A stretch of DNA of 64,000 bases from Candidatus Aalborgicola bjergmarkensis (GCA_016708725.1 JADJFE010000016.1:46903-110902); one strand, 5' to 3'. Shown: positions 51,374 to 62,265, counted from the stretch's first letter. Made by a program: numbers and translations. Notes: a model not told the origin generated them from the sequence alone.

Positions 51374-52186
51374 ATGCCAACCGATCCCGCTGCCATCGCC
51401 GCAACCGTCGCACAACTGGCATCCACCTTTGGCCCGGCACCCGACGTGGCGGTGGTCCTGGGCTCTGGCTGGGCACCAGCCGCGCGGCAGATGGACGATG
51501 CGCTGCATATACCCTATAGCGCCTTGCCCGCCTTCGCCGCCACCCAGGTAGACGGCCATGTGAACGAGCTGGTTCTGGGGCGCTGCGGAGCACAGCGCGT
51601 GGCCATGCTCCTGGGGCGCAGCCACACCTACGAAAGCGGTGACTGCGCGGCGATGGCCGGGGCGGTGCGCAGCCTCAAAGCCTGGGGGGTGGAGACCTTG
51701 GTGCTCACCAACGCCGCCGGTAGTTTGCGCGCACATATACCACCGGGCAGCCTGATGCTGATTGCTGACCATATCAACGCTGTGCAGCACTCTCCTCTGC
51801 TGGGCGAGACGGGGCATGCTGCATTTGTCGATATGACTGCGGCGTATGCCCCGGAGTTGCGCACGCACGCAAGGTCAATCGCCGCACGATGCCAGCAGCC
51901 ACTGGCTGAGGGCACCTATGTTTGGGTGCAAGGGCCGCAGTTTGAAACCCCGGCAGAAATCCGCATGTTTGCCGCCTGGGGCGCCGATGCCGTGGGTATG
52001 AGCACGGTGCCGGAGACGATTCTGGCCCGCCATGCGGGTCTGCGTGTGCTGGGTTTGTCTTTGATTACCAATATGGCCGCAGGCTTGTCCAGCGAAGCGC
52101 TGACGCACGCTGCTACGCTGCGCCAGGCGGAAATGTCGAGCGCTGCAGCGTCACGGTTCCTGTTTGAGATGCTTTCTAGTTGGTAG
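51374..52186 (+). CDS. purine nucleoside phosphorylase
   Basis: 270 residues: phosphate-binding VVLGSGWAP, GRSHTYE, LVLTNAAGSL, the VQGPQFETPAEIRMF block with the ribose/base contacts, GMSTVPETILARHAGLRVLG and SLITNMAAGLS. Trimeric PNP family (inosine/guanosine). Start at the ATG (MPTDPAA); a GTG 4 codons earlier is possible. It lies behind the transporter with an 18-base gap containing a TTAGTGC direct repeat. Confidence 0.93.
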   Translation: MPTDPAAIAATVAQLASTFGPAPDVAVVLGSGWAPAARQMDDALHIPYSALPAFAATQVDGHVNELVLGRCGAQRVAMLLGRSHTYESGDCAAMAGAVRSLKAWGVETLVLTNAAGSLRAHIPPGSLMLIADHINAVQHSPLLGETGHAAFVDMTAAYAPELRTHARSIAARCQQPLAEGTYVWVQGPQFETPAEIRMFAAWGADAVGMSTVPETILARHAGLRVLGLSLITNMAAGLSSEALTHAATLRQAEMSSAAASRFLFEMLSSW

Positions 52187-52280
52187 TTGGTATCGGGTGA
52201 AAAATCCGACTGTAACCCGCACGGAATGTGCCGTAACGCAATGCGTGTGCGTCTACCCGGAGTCATTATTCTCCTGATTT

Positions 52281-52320
52281 GATAGCTGTATCCGCACGCT
52301 CCATAATCCTTGTAAGCTTC
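52281..52320 (+). repeat. interspersed short repeat before the CsgG-like cluster
   Basis: ATAGCTGTATCCGCACGCTC followed by CATAATCCTTGTAAGC, a diverged forward copy. The rest of the 256-base gap holds only the promoter noted below. Confidence 0.6.
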
Positions 52321-52407
52321 TTGCTGTCTGGTGGGACGTGAGCGGTAGGGGAGAGGGGCCAAAATAACTGATGGTTTTTCGGCAGCATGCTACAAAAATA
52401 CCGTGCC

Positions 52408-52413
52408 TATAAT
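52408..52413 (+). promoter_or_regulatory. -10 element for the secreted protein/kinase operon
   Basis: TATAAT 29 bases before the ATG at 52443. No good -35; a TG two bases upstream of a CC spacer gives only partial extended -10 character. Confidence 0.5.
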
Positions 52414-52442
52414 CCCGCAGGAACCATCTAAACAAAAACCCC

Positions 52443-53090
52443 ATGCGCCCCACCCTGATTCCTTTGCTTATAGCTCTGACCCTGTGCAGCACAAATTTTG
52501 CGCATGGATTTAGTTTTTCGCAGGAGGACGATGCCGAGCAGGCGCAAGAAGCCCAACAACAAGCTCGTGTGCAATCTCTGCTATCCAGTCCCTGTCGCGC
52601 CAAAATCAAAAACCAGAAAATCATGGTGCTGATTGGCGAAGAACGCAACGGTCTGGTGCAGGCAGCGCAGTCAAGCTACAGCAGCCACTTCAACGCGCTT
52701 AATACGCGCTTGCAATCCCTGGGTTTGAAGACCTACACGCAAGCACAGATCAAGGCACAGGTAGCGCAGGCCGAAATCGACGCCTACTTCAAGAATGACC
52801 CGGATGCCGCCCTGAGTGCGTCCAGACGGCTCGCGGCTCAGTACATCCTGCGTGGGCTCATCTCCAGTCAAACCAGTTACAACCCCATCGTGCGCGTCAA
52901 CCAGGTGGCAATCCGCATGAATTTCACCCTGACCGGTGCCAATGGCCGTACCATCTCGCAAGCCAGCGCCGAAAATGCCAGTTATGCAGGTGCTGACACC
53001 TCTGGCATGGCGCTGACACTGATCAACGAAAAAGCCGACGCCGTAGTGGCACAGCTGTACAGCGACTATTGCCGTTCGGCAGGCTCGTAA
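52443..53090 (+). CDS. secreted protein of the CsgG-like/kinase operon
   Basis: 215 residues. Signal peptide at 1-22 ending AHGFS. The mature part has KIMVLIGEERNG, a helical Q/A-rich stretch, and AAQYILRGLISSQTSYNP with alternating beta segments, reminiscent of CsgG/penicillin-binding activator-type assembly factors. Two cysteines (SPCRAK and DYCRSAG) probably form a disulfide. Family not firmly recognised; grouped with the next gene by fold hints and 29-base spacing. Confidence 0.7.
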   Translation: MRPTLIPLLIALTLCSTNFAHGFSFSQEDDAEQAQEAQQQARVQSLLSSPCRAKIKNQKIMVLIGEERNGLVQAAQSSYSSHFNALNTRLQSLGLKTYTQAQIKAQVAQAEIDAYFKNDPDAALSASRRLAAQYILRGLISSQTSYNPIVRVNQVAIRMNFTLTGANGRTISQASAENASYAGADTSGMALTLINEKADAVVAQLYSDYCRSAGS

Positions 53091-53119
53091 ACACCCATTT
53101 TTAAAGAGGAAAACAGACA

Positions 53120-53941
53120 ATGAACCAGACAATGAACGCATACAAGAATGTTGTGGCATCCACACTGCTGGTGCTGGGCTGTGTCGGCATGGGCGTGGTG
53201 GTAGCACAACCAGTTTTCGGCAATCCGTCGCCCACAGCCGGCACGTCCACGTCCGACAAAGCCAATGCTGCTGCCGACTCTGCGGCCTACCGTGAGGTGG
53301 AGTACACCAACAAAGCCAGGCGTGGCCCGGCCCTGATCGTTATTCCCGGCGAGATCAAGAGCAACAATGCCAGCTTCACACAACGCTTTTTGCCCAACAA
53401 CATCGCCGACTTTGCGGAACTGGAGTTGTCGCAAGCCAACTTCCCGGTACTGGAACGCACCAACATCGGCCCGCTGTTGAATGAAATTTCGCTCGCCTAC
53501 AACCTGGGCGATCCAAATGCTGCGCGCAAGACCATGCAAATGGGCAAGCTCAAATCCACCAAATGGATTCTGAAGTTCGACATCCTCAAGGCTGAACAGA
53601 TTGCCGAGAACAAAAAGGGATTCGATGGCCGCACCGTGGGCAACCTGCTTTCGATGTTTGGCGGCGGCGTGGCCGGATCGGCTGCCGGCACTGTTGCTGG
53701 CTCCGTGCAGACGGGCGACAACACGGGCGTTTGGCTGATTGGCATGCGCTACAAAATCATGGACGCCAACACCACCGAACAAGTCGCCCAAGGCTATAAA
53801 GACCTCAAGATGGAAGTCGGTGCCACATCCACCAGCGTACTGGGCGTATCTGATGGCGCCAAGGGTGGCGTGGGTCTCGACACCATGGTGCAGCGCCTGG
53901 TGCAAACCCTGGTGTGGGACATTGACGCCAAATACAAATAA
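53120..53941 (+). CDS. CsgG-like periplasmic/outer membrane assembly protein
   Basis: 273 residues. Hydrophobic signal segment (about 10-30). The core IADFAELELSQANFPVLERTNIGPLLNEI with later GVWLIGMRYKIMDANTTEQVAQGY matches the CsgG/HfaB style (LERxxLxxLLxE; regenerated beta domain). The GGGVAGSAAGTVAGSV glycine-rich stretch is unusual. It ends 5 bases before the kinase gene, so the three are one operon. Confidence 0.75.
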   Translation: MNQTMNAYKNVVASTLLVLGCVGMGVVVAQPVFGNPSPTAGTSTSDKANAAADSAAYREVEYTNKARRGPALIVIPGEIKSNNASFTQRFLPNNIADFAELELSQANFPVLERTNIGPLLNEISLAYNLGDPNAARKTMQMGKLKSTKWILKFDILKAEQIAENKKGFDGRTVGNLLSMFGGGVAGSAAGTVAGSVQTGDNTGVWLIGMRYKIMDANTTEQVAQGYKDLKMEVGATSTSVLGVSDGAKGGVGLDTMVQRLVQTLVWDIDAKYK

Positions 53942-53946
53942 TCGCC

Positions 53947-56367
53947 ATGACGGGCTTGAGCAAACTGGGTAAATACGCCATTCGCCGCGAGCTCGGCAAG
54001 GGCGCAATGGGCGTGGTCTACGAAGGTTTTGATCCGGTGATCGAACGCAGCGTGGCCATCAAAACCATATTGCCACAACAACTCAATGGTCAAGAGGCCA
54101 GCACCATTCTGGCGCGCTTCAAACGCGAGGCGCAGGCCGCCGGGCGGCTGAACCATCCCGGTATCGTGGCGGTGTACGAATACGGCGAAGAACTCGCGGT
54201 CACTGCGGCAGAGGAGGACGATGACCGCACCGTGGTTCCCGGCGATAGCGCCCCCCCCCAGAGCACCCAACGCATCGCCTACATCGCCATGGAGTTTGTC
54301 AAGGGCCGCGAATTACGCGACTTTTTTGAAGCCAACGAACGCTTTGCGCTGCATGATGTGGAGCGCCTCATGGGGGAAATTCTGGACGCCCTGGGCCACG
54401 CGCACGCCAGCGGCGTCGTGCACCGCGACATCAAACCGGCCAACCTGATTGTGCTCGATAGCGGAAAAATCAAGGTGGCCGACTTTGGCATCGCCCGCAT
54501 CGAAAAGTCCGAACTGACTCAGGTGGGCACGGTGATGGGAACACCCGCCTACATGTCGCCCGAGCAGTTCATGGGGCAAGCTGTGGATGGGCGCAGCGAT
54601 ATTTTTTCCTGTGGCGTCATTCTGTACCAGTTTTTGACCGGCGAAAAACCCTTCACAGGCAACGCCACCACCATCATGTTCAAGGTGCTGCACGAGGAAC
54701 CCCTGGCGCCTTCCATGCTCAACACCACGCTGCCTGCGGCATTTGATGCCATCGTCAAAAAGGCAATGGCCAAGAAACCGGATGAACGCTACCAAAACGC
54801 ACAAGAATTTTCCCAGGCCATTACCGACGTTCTGAACGCCCCGGCGAACCATCAAGCCGCCGCACCGGCAGATCCCGACAGCACCGTGCTGAACACAGCT
54901 GCCACGACTACCGCAACTACCGTAGCGACCGCAACCGTGGTGGCTGCACCAGTACCTGCGCCCGAAGCAAAATCACAACCACAACCACAACCACAACCAC
55001 AACCACAACCACAACCACGGCCACAATCCAGGGCCGCCCTGGCCGTGGCTACTCTGGCGGGCATCGCCATCCTGGGTTCGGGTGCTGCGTATTTCTTCCG
55101 GGGGACGCAGAGCGCTGCACCACAGACAAACGCAGCTGCGCCAACGCCAAGCGCACCAGCAACACCCGCACCACCACCCACAGCTACCGCTGTCGCTAAC
55201 GAACCAACACTGGAGCCTGGCACCATGGTGATTAGCGCACTGGGCTTGGTAGACCCGCAGGACGCACGCTTCAATGGTGATGCCGCTGCCGCCCAGGCGG
55301 AGTCGCGTGCCGATGCCCGGCGCCAGTTGGTGGAAAAAGCCGTCGCCTTGTATGTCGATCAGGATTCGCTCAACAAGAACTACGCGCTACTTGACCGCAA
55401 GCTCTTGTCCCAACCAGGCGCCTTTATCAAAACCGTGATCCAGGAAGGATCGTCCACCACCGGCAAGGATGGACTGATTACCACCGAAGCCCGCGCTGTA
55501 GTGCGGGTGCGCGCGGTGCAGAAATCCTTGAACCAGTTGTCCAAGGAAGAACGCATCGAATTCATTCGCAACAACGGCGACCCCAAGGTCTCCATTTTGA
55601 TGGCGATTCGCAACGCCGACACCGCGCAGGCGCTGCCGCCGGAGCGCTCCATGCTGGCGGAAAATGTCGTCAAGGAGCGTATCAAATCCTTTGGTTTTCG
55701 TGTCTGGTCAGCTGACGGCGAAACCCGGACCGGCTCCAACGCCCAGCCCTCCGATTTTCAGATCGAAGGCGAAGTCCGGGTCAAGCTGCTATCGGCCAGG
55801 CTACCGGCATCGGGACTGACCATCAGCAAAACCGCGCTCACCTCCTGGACCCTCAAGGCCATCGACAAGGCCAGTGGCGAAGAGGTGTACCTGAACACCG
55901 TCACGCCGCAAGGCAAAAGCTGGGCCACCGAAGACCATGCGCTGGCCGAAATTGGCAAACTGGTGGGCGATGCATTCTCGAAAAGCTTTTTTCTTGAGCA
56001 CTTTAATTTCAGCGCCCAGAAAGTTGACCTGACCATCGCAGGCTTGCCCGATGCGCAAAGCGCTGCACTGCTGTTGCGTGAGCTGCGCGGATTCCGTCAG
56101 GTGCTGGACGCACAACTGGTAGCTGGCAGTGGCGACAGTGGCAAATACCAGCTGCAATTGGCCGATGGCAACCCTTCTGACCTGATCGGCGAAGCACTGC
56201 TCAAACCCCTGAACAAAAAACTGGGGCTGAACTGCTTCAGCCTGGCGGGCTCTGCCGGGTCCGAAGTGCGGGTGAATTTTTCCAGCGCCTGCGCCGAAGC
56301 GGCCGTGCGTGGCAAACTCAGCAGCATGCCACCAGCCGGCAGGCCTGGTGGTGGACCAAGTGTTTAA
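53947..56367 (+). CDS. membrane serine/threonine protein kinase with CsgG/FlgT-like C-terminal domain
   Basis: 806 residues. Kinase domain (7-295): GKGAMG loop 18-23, K39, HRD 159-161, DFG 179-181, activation loop with GTVMGTPAYMSPEQF. An acidic insert (84-108) interrupts the N-lobe. QP repeats at 344-357, one membrane helix (361-382), then a 420-residue extracytoplasmic part with RRQLVEKAVALYVDQDSL, typical of the secreted amyloid/flagellar assembly-associated domains. Intracellular kinase likely senses an envelope signal seen by the two secreted proteins encoded upstream. Confidence 0.9.
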   Translation: MTGLSKLGKYAIRRELGKGAMGVVYEGFDPVIERSVAIKTILPQQLNGQEASTILARFKREAQAAGRLNHPGIVAVYEYGEELAVTAAEEDDDRTVVPGDSAPPQSTQRIAYIAMEFVKGRELRDFFEANERFALHDVERLMGEILDALGHAHASGVVHRDIKPANLIVLDSGKIKVADFGIARIEKSELTQVGTVMGTPAYMSPEQFMGQAVDGRSDIFSCGVILYQFLTGEKPFTGNATTIMFKVLHEEPLAPSMLNTTLPAAFDAIVKKAMAKKPDERYQNAQEFSQAITDVLNAPANHQAAAPADPDSTVLNTAATTTATTVATATVVAAPVPAPEAKSQPQPQPQPQPQPQPRPQSRAALAVATLAGIAILGSGAAYFFRGTQSAAPQTNAAAPTPSAPATPAPPPTATAVANEPTLEPGTMVISALGLVDPQDARFNGDAAAAQAESRADARRQLVEKAVALYVDQDSLNKNYALLDRKLLSQPGAFIKTVIQEGSSTTGKDGLITTEARAVVRVRAVQKSLNQLSKEERIEFIRNNGDPKVSILMAIRNADTAQALPPERSMLAENVVKERIKSFGFRVWSADGETRTGSNAQPSDFQIEGEVRVKLLSARLPASGLTISKTALTSWTLKAIDKASGEEVYLNTVTPQGKSWATEDHALAEIGKLVGDAFSKSFFLEHFNFSAQKVDLTIAGLPDAQSAALLLRELRGFRQVLDAQLVAGSGDSGKYQLQLADGNPSDLIGEALLKPLNKKLGLNCFSLAGSAGSEVRVNFSSACAEAAVRGKLSSMPPAGRPGGGPSV
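54975..55016 (+). repeat. 6-bp tandem repeat in the kinase gene
   Basis: Seven units of ACAACC encoding Q-P repeats that act as a rigid proline spacer ahead of the membrane helix. Confidence 0.85.
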
Positions 56368-56372
56368 CCGCT

Positions 56373-57317
56373 TTAACCGCGCAGGGTGAACAGCACATGG
56401 TCCACTTCCGGCGATGCATCGGAGTGGCCAAAGGTGATGCGCCCGGAGCTGCGCAACATGACTTCCTCACGGTGCAAGGCCAGCTCCGGCTCGTCGGCAA
56501 AGGACAGGAAAGTGCCGTTGGTACTCTGGTCAACCAGGTAAAACTTATCGCGCCGCCGTTCAATACGGGCATGCTGGCGCGAGGCGTTGCGGTCGTTGAT
56601 CACAATGTCGCACTGCGCATCGCGCCCAAGGGTCACAAGGCTGCCGGTTTGGTCGAGCACCATCTCCTTCCCGCCATGCTGCAAGTGCAGTGTCGCAACA
56701 ATGGCATGAAAAGCAATCGACTTGGTAGCCATGGTCAGTTCATCGCCGCCTTGCCAGATGACTTCGCTGACTTTGACATCATCGCCCTTGCCTTTGATAG
56801 CCAGTGCTGCGATACGGCGCGTGGACAAGCGCAACACCGGCGACATGCAAGCCACCGCAGACTCGGTGGTCATGATCTGCATGCCCTTGGCCAAACCGGC
56901 CATGCGTGCGGCCATATTCACGGTATCGCCAAAAACATCGTTGTTTTCCTCGATCACCGCTCCAAAGTGAAAACCCACGCGGATACTGCGCTTGACCTGC
57001 GAAACCATGGGCAGAGCCATGACTTTGAGATGCATATCGGTAGCAGCCAGACAGGCATTGTCGGCGCTGGGCAAAACGCACATGATTTCATCGCCAATGG
57101 TTTTGATGACCCGTCCGCCGTAGCGTGCGATTACCCCGCGCAGAACAGCAAGGCACTCGTCGATCATCTGCTTGGCTTGCTCGTCGCCCAGTGTGTCGTA
57201 CAGCTTGGTACTGCCCACCACATCAGCAAACAGTACGGCCAGCATCGTTGCCGGTTGCGTTGTGGCAACAGTCGTTGAATCCGAAGAAACAATTTTTTGC
57301 GGGTCAATGGTGGCCAT
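56373..57317 (-). CDS. class III adenylate/guanylate cyclase with FHA domain
   Basis: 314 residues. Cyclase domain (about 25-180) with metal aspartates D32 and D76, K72 (IKTIGDE) and N134/R138 (GDTVNMAARM), hence apparently active. The FHA domain (about 215-305) has LGRDAQCDIVINDRNASRQHARIE and STNGTFL, a phosphothreonine-binding site. Convergent with the kinase gene, 5 bases apart. FHA could read autophosphorylation of the kinase. Nucleotide specificity not determined; K72 suggests adenylate. Confidence 0.92.
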   Translation of the reverse strand: MATIDPQKIVSSDSTTVATTQPATMLAVLFADVVGSTKLYDTLGDEQAKQMIDECLAVLRGVIARYGGRVIKTIGDEIMCVLPSADNACLAATDMHLKVMALPMVSQVKRSIRVGFHFGAVIEENNDVFGDTVNMAARMAGLAKGMQIMTTESAVACMSPVLRLSTRRIAALAIKGKGDDVKVSEVIWQGGDELTMATKSIAFHAIVATLHLQHGGKEMVLDQTGSLVTLGRDAQCDIVINDRNASRQHARIERRRDKFYLVDQSTNGTFLSFADEPELALHREEVMLRSSGRITFGHSDASPEVDHVLFTLRG

Positions 57318-57431
57318 GGGAATATGAGAATATCGGAGTTCACGAGGATTTTACACCCCAGGTCAACGGCAATTTTTTGTCACAATCGCCTCCTCCTTAG
57401 CCCTTTATTTCAAGAAATTCAAGGAATTACC

Positions 57432-58001
57432 ATGAAACTACGCTTTGCAATCGCTGCCATCGCCCTGTTACCCTGTGCCTGGCACGCCAACGCCAACGCC
57501 CAAACCATGAAGCCGGGTTTGTGGGAAATTACCAGCCAGATGCAAGGCGGCTCGGGCGAAATGGCCAGCGCCATGGCCAAAGCGCAGAAGGAAATGGCCA
57601 ACATGCCGCCCGAACAGCGCAAGATGATGCAGGACATGATGGCCAAGCAAGGGGTTCAGATGGGTACTGCAGGGGGCGCTGGTATGAGTATCAAGGTGTG
57701 CATGACGCAGGAAATGATCACCCGCAACGAGGTAGCCACACACAACACACACAAGAGCGATTGCACCAACAACTACAGCCCGCGCAGCGGCAACAGCATG
57801 AAGTTTTCTTTCCAGTGCCCCAACCCGCCCAGCAAAGGTGAGGGCGTGGTTACATTCAACGGCTCCGACGCCTATAACGTAAAAATGACCAACAGCACGG
57901 TGGTCAACGGCAAACCCGAAAAAATCGACATGCAGTCCAGTGGCCGCTGGCTTGCAGCGGACTGCGGCACTATCAAACCCTTGACACCTCCGGCAAGGTA
58001 G
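57432..58001 (+). CDS. DUF3617-family secreted protein
   Basis: 189 residues with signal peptide 1-23 (ending ANAQTM). MKPGLWEITSQMQGG is the DUF3617 start. The two-cysteine pairs (VCMTQEM, SDCTNNYSPR, FQCPNP, ADCGTI) fit disulfides. Methionine-rich stretch near 40-80. Function unknown. AAGGAA precedes the ATG by 7 bases. Confidence 0.85.
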   Translation: MKLRFAIAAIALLPCAWHANANAQTMKPGLWEITSQMQGGSGEMASAMAKAQKEMANMPPEQRKMMQDMMAKQGVQMGTAGGAGMSIKVCMTQEMITRNEVATHNTHKSDCTNNYSPRSGNSMKFSFQCPNPPSKGEGVVTFNGSDAYNVKMTNSTVVNGKPEKIDMQSSGRWLAADCGTIKPLTPPAR

Positions 58002-58010
58002 AACCACGAA

Positions 58011-58698
58011 CTACGCAGCACGCGCGCCGAAGATGGCAGTTCCCACACGCACCAGGGTGCTGCCGCAATGCACCGCTGCTTCCAGATCAGCACTCATGCC
58101 CATCGACAAGGTATCCAGTGTGATTCCAATACCAGCCTTATTTATGGCATCAAATAATGCTCTAGCCTGCATGAATAGAGCGCAGAGCAGCTTCAAAATC
58201 AGGAGCAGGCTCCGGGATGCACATCAAACCGCGCAAACGCAAGCCAGGCAGCAACGCGAGTTGCTGCGCCAGCGCCAGCGCCTCATCAGGAGCTACCCCG
58301 GATTTGGTGACACCTCCATCGAGGTTGACCTGGATGCAGATATTGAGCGGCGGCAGTTGCGCCGGTCTTTGCGCGCTCAGGCGTTGCGCGATTTTCAGGC
58401 GATCCACCGTATGCACCCATTGAAAATGCTCCGCGACAAGCCGGGTTTTGTTGCTTTGCACCGGGCCTATGCAGTGCCACTGCAACGGCAAGTCGGCCAG
58501 GGCTGTGATTTTTTCCAGTGCCTCCTGGATGTAATTTTCGCCAAAAGCACACTGCCCGGCAGCAAAAGCCTGCCGGAGCGCATCCGCAGGGCAGGTTTTG
58601 GAGACAGCAAGCAACGCCACGCAACCGGGTTCTCGCCCGGCTTTTTGGCAAGCGGCGGCAATCCGGGCACGAACCCGGTGGAGATTGTCTTCAATCAT
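58011..58698 (-). pseudogene. yggS: YggS-family PLP-binding protein, frameshifted
   Basis: N-terminal part (MIEDNLHRVRARIAAACQKAG..AVSKTCP..FGENYIQEA) to about 58180, then one extra base shifts frame, and RALFDAINKAGIGITLDTLSMGMSADLEAAVHCGSTLVRVGTAIFG follows. Removing one base near 58170-58180 restores about 229 residues. PLP homeostasis protein, normally next to pilT as here. Either a true frameshift or sequencing error. Confidence 0.85.
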
Positions 58699-58795
58699 GG
58701 TGAGAAATGGTGAGAAATGGTCATAATCCGCCAAGCGTAACAAACATCGACCCCAACATCGACCCTGACTTTAACCGTTAACCGAAGAGGACCCC

Positions 58796-59839
<1,044 letters not shown>

Positions 59840-59898
59840 CCAACTAAGCAATTAAAGTTAAGCCCCGCTTGTAACTTGTACGTAAAGGAGAAGCTCTC

Positions 59899-61035
59899 AT
59901 GGAGCGCGATCAAGCCACAAAATTCATCAACGACCTGCTCAAACTGATGATCAGTCGCAATGGCAGCGACCTGTTCATCACCGGCGACTTTCCGCCAGCG
60001 ATCAAGGTCGATGGCAAAGTGACCAAGGTATCGCCCCAGGCTTTGAACGCCTCGCATACCCTGGCCTTGGCGCGCTCCATCATGAATGACAAACAGGTGG
60101 CCGAATTCGAGCGTACCAAGGAAAGTAATTTCGCCATTTCGCCACCTGGAATTGGTCGCTTCCGGGTCAATGCCTTCATCCAGCAAGGCAAGGTCGGCAT
60201 GGTGTTGCGGGTCATTCCGATGGTACTGCCCACCATCGATGGATTGGGCGTTCCCCAGGTGCTCAAAGAGATTGTGATGTCCAAGCGCGGGCTGTGCATC
60301 ATGGTCGGCGCCACCGGCTCGGGCAAATCAACCACATTGGCAGCCATGGTGGACTGGCGCAACGAAAATTCCTATGGTCACATCATCACGGTCGAAGACC
60401 CCGTGGAGTTTGTGCACATGCACAAGAACTGCGTAGTGACGCAGCGCGAGGTGGGGCTGGATACCGACAGTTGGGAAGCTGCCCTCAAGAACACCTTGCG
60501 CCAGGCTCCCGATGTCATTCTGATGGGTGAAATTCGTGACCGCGAAACCATGGAACATGCCGTAGCTTTTGCAGAAACCGGCCACCTGTGCCTGGCCACA
60601 CTGCACGCCAACAGCGCCAACCAGGCGCTGGACCGCGTCATCAACTTCTTTCCTGAAGAGCGGCGTGCCCAGTTACTCATGGATTTGTCCCTGAACCTCA
60701 GGGCACTGGTATCCCAACGCCTGATTCCCAAGCAAGACGGAAAAGGGCGCGTGGCGGCCGTCGAGGTCATGATCAACTCCCCCTTGATCGCCGACCTGAT
60801 TTTCAAGGGCGATGTGTCCGAGGTGAAGGAGATCATGAAAAAGAGCCGTAACATGGGCATGCAAACCTTTGACCAGGCACTATTCGACATGTACGAAAAG
60901 AATTTCATCACGTTCGAAGACGCGCTGCGCAATGCCGACTCGCTCAACGATTTGCGCCTGCAGATCAAACTCAACAGCCAGCGCGGCAAGTCAAGCGACC
61001 TGTCTGCCGGCACCGAAAACTTTGCCATCATGTAA
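59899..61035 (+). CDS. pilU: PilT-dependent ATPase PilU
   Basis: 378 residues with Walker A GATGSGKSTTLAAM, VEDPVEFVHMHKNC, Walker B DVILMGEIRDRETMEHA and the longer C-terminus typical of PilU. Works with PilT in retraction under load. AAAGGAG precedes the ATG. Follows pilT by 59 bases. Confidence 0.96.
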   Translation: MERDQATKFINDLLKLMISRNGSDLFITGDFPPAIKVDGKVTKVSPQALNASHTLALARSIMNDKQVAEFERTKESNFAISPPGIGRFRVNAFIQQGKVGMVLRVIPMVLPTIDGLGVPQVLKEIVMSKRGLCIMVGATGSGKSTTLAAMVDWRNENSYGHIITVEDPVEFVHMHKNCVVTQREVGLDTDSWEAALKNTLRQAPDVILMGEIRDRETMEHAVAFAETGHLCLATLHANSANQALDRVINFFPEERRAQLLMDLSLNLRALVSQRLIPKQDGKGRVAAVEVMINSPLIADLIFKGDVSEVKEIMKKSRNMGMQTFDQALFDMYEKNFITFEDALRNADSLNDLRLQIKLNSQRGKSSDLSAGTENFAIM

Positions 61036-61069
61036 ACAACACGCAACGACACGGAACAACACCGCTGAC

Positions 61070-61969
61070 ATGGCTGGCATCAACCCCAAAACCTACGCAT
61101 CCACTGCGCCACACCGCCTGGCCTTCATTGGCCTGGGCGCCATGGGCTATCCGATGGCCGGCCATCTGGCGCGCGCCGGACACCATGTGACGGTCTACAA
61201 CCGCACCGCAGCCAAGGCAGATGCCTGGCACGCCGAGTTTGCCGGGACGATGGCCCCCACCCCGGCCCAGGCCGCGCACCAGGCCGATATGGTTTTCTGC
61301 TGCGTTGGCAACGACGACGATCTGCGCAGCGTGACCCTGGGCGCGCACGGAGCCTTTGCCGGTATGCGATCCGAAGCGGTTTTTGTAGACCACACCACCA
61401 CTTCGGCCAGTGTGGCGCGCGAACTGAGTAAGCTCGCACGGCAGCAAGGCCTGCATTTCATCGACGCGCCCGTGTCCGGCGGACAAATCGGAGCGCAAAA
61501 CGGCACGCTCGCCGTGCTGTGCGGCGGCGACCCGCAGGCATTCGCACGCATCCAGCCCGTGGTACAAGCCTTTGCACGCGCATGCACCCTGCTGGGCGAC
61601 AACGGCGCGGGCCAGCTGACCAAAATGGTGAACCAGATCTGCATTGCCGGACTGGTGCAAGGTTTGAGCGAAGCCATTGCCTTCGGGCAACGTGCCGGGC
61701 TGGACATGAACCTGGTACTCGATGCCATTGGTCAGGGTGCCGCGCAAAGCTGGCAACTCGATAACCGGGGTAAAACCATGCTGGCCGATCAGTTCGATTT
61801 TGGCTTTGCCGTGGACTGGATGCGCAAGGACCTCGGATTGCTGACCGAGGCCCAGCGCAACGGTGCCAGCCTGCCCGTCACCGCCCTGGTCGATCAGTTC
61901 TATGCCGACGTGCAACGCATGGGCGGCAACCGCTGGGATACGTCCAGCCTGATCCGGCGCTTGAAATAA
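61070..61969 (+). CDS. NAD(P)-dependent beta-hydroxyacid dehydrogenase (GarR/HIBADH family)
   Basis: 299 residues. Dinucleotide fold RLAFIGLGAMGYPMAGHLARAG; substrate loop FIDAPVSGGQIGAQNGTLAVLCGG with the catalytic Lys in LTKMVNQICIAG. The family covers tartronate semialdehyde reductase and 3-hydroxyisobutyrate dehydrogenase; the specific substrate cannot be decided. Start chosen at ATG 61070. Confidence 0.88.
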   Translation: MAGINPKTYASTAPHRLAFIGLGAMGYPMAGHLARAGHHVTVYNRTAAKADAWHAEFAGTMAPTPAQAAHQADMVFCCVGNDDDLRSVTLGAHGAFAGMRSEAVFVDHTTTSASVARELSKLARQQGLHFIDAPVSGGQIGAQNGTLAVLCGGDPQAFARIQPVVQAFARACTLLGDNGAGQLTKMVNQICIAGLVQGLSEAIAFGQRAGLDMNLVLDAIGQGAAQSWQLDNRGKTMLADQFDFGFAVDWMRKDLGLLTEAQRNGASLPVTALVDQFYADVQRMGGNRWDTSSLIRRLK

Positions 61970-62001
61970 GCGGAGCCTGCGGCGAAAACGCTATATTTAC
62001 A

Positions 62002-62175
62002 ATAGCTGCACCGCTTATCCCATAAGCTCCACAGCGCATATAAGCCTGAAATTGCGCCTTGCGGGGCTTCCACGGAGGCTCCTGCAACGCTGACGCAGGC
62101 CCGATTCGACGGAAAAACCCCATTTTTGATGATGAAAATGGGCTGTAAGGCTTATGGGATATGCGGGAGAAGCTC
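62002..62175. repeat. palindromic repeat element
   Basis: Inverted copies of the interspersed repeat (62002-62036 forward, 62141-62175 reverse) flank a segment with a central stem CCCATTTT (62118-62125) / AAAATGGG (62135-62142). It has the layout of a small non-coding palindromic element and fills most of the 296-base gap before hicA. Confidence 0.7.
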
Positions 62176-62265
62176 TCTATTCGATAGTAGACCATTGCCC
62201 GCATGTGGAGGGGTGGCAGGCAAAAACGGCACAATTTAGCGTAGCTGGTAGGTAGAATAACCACC

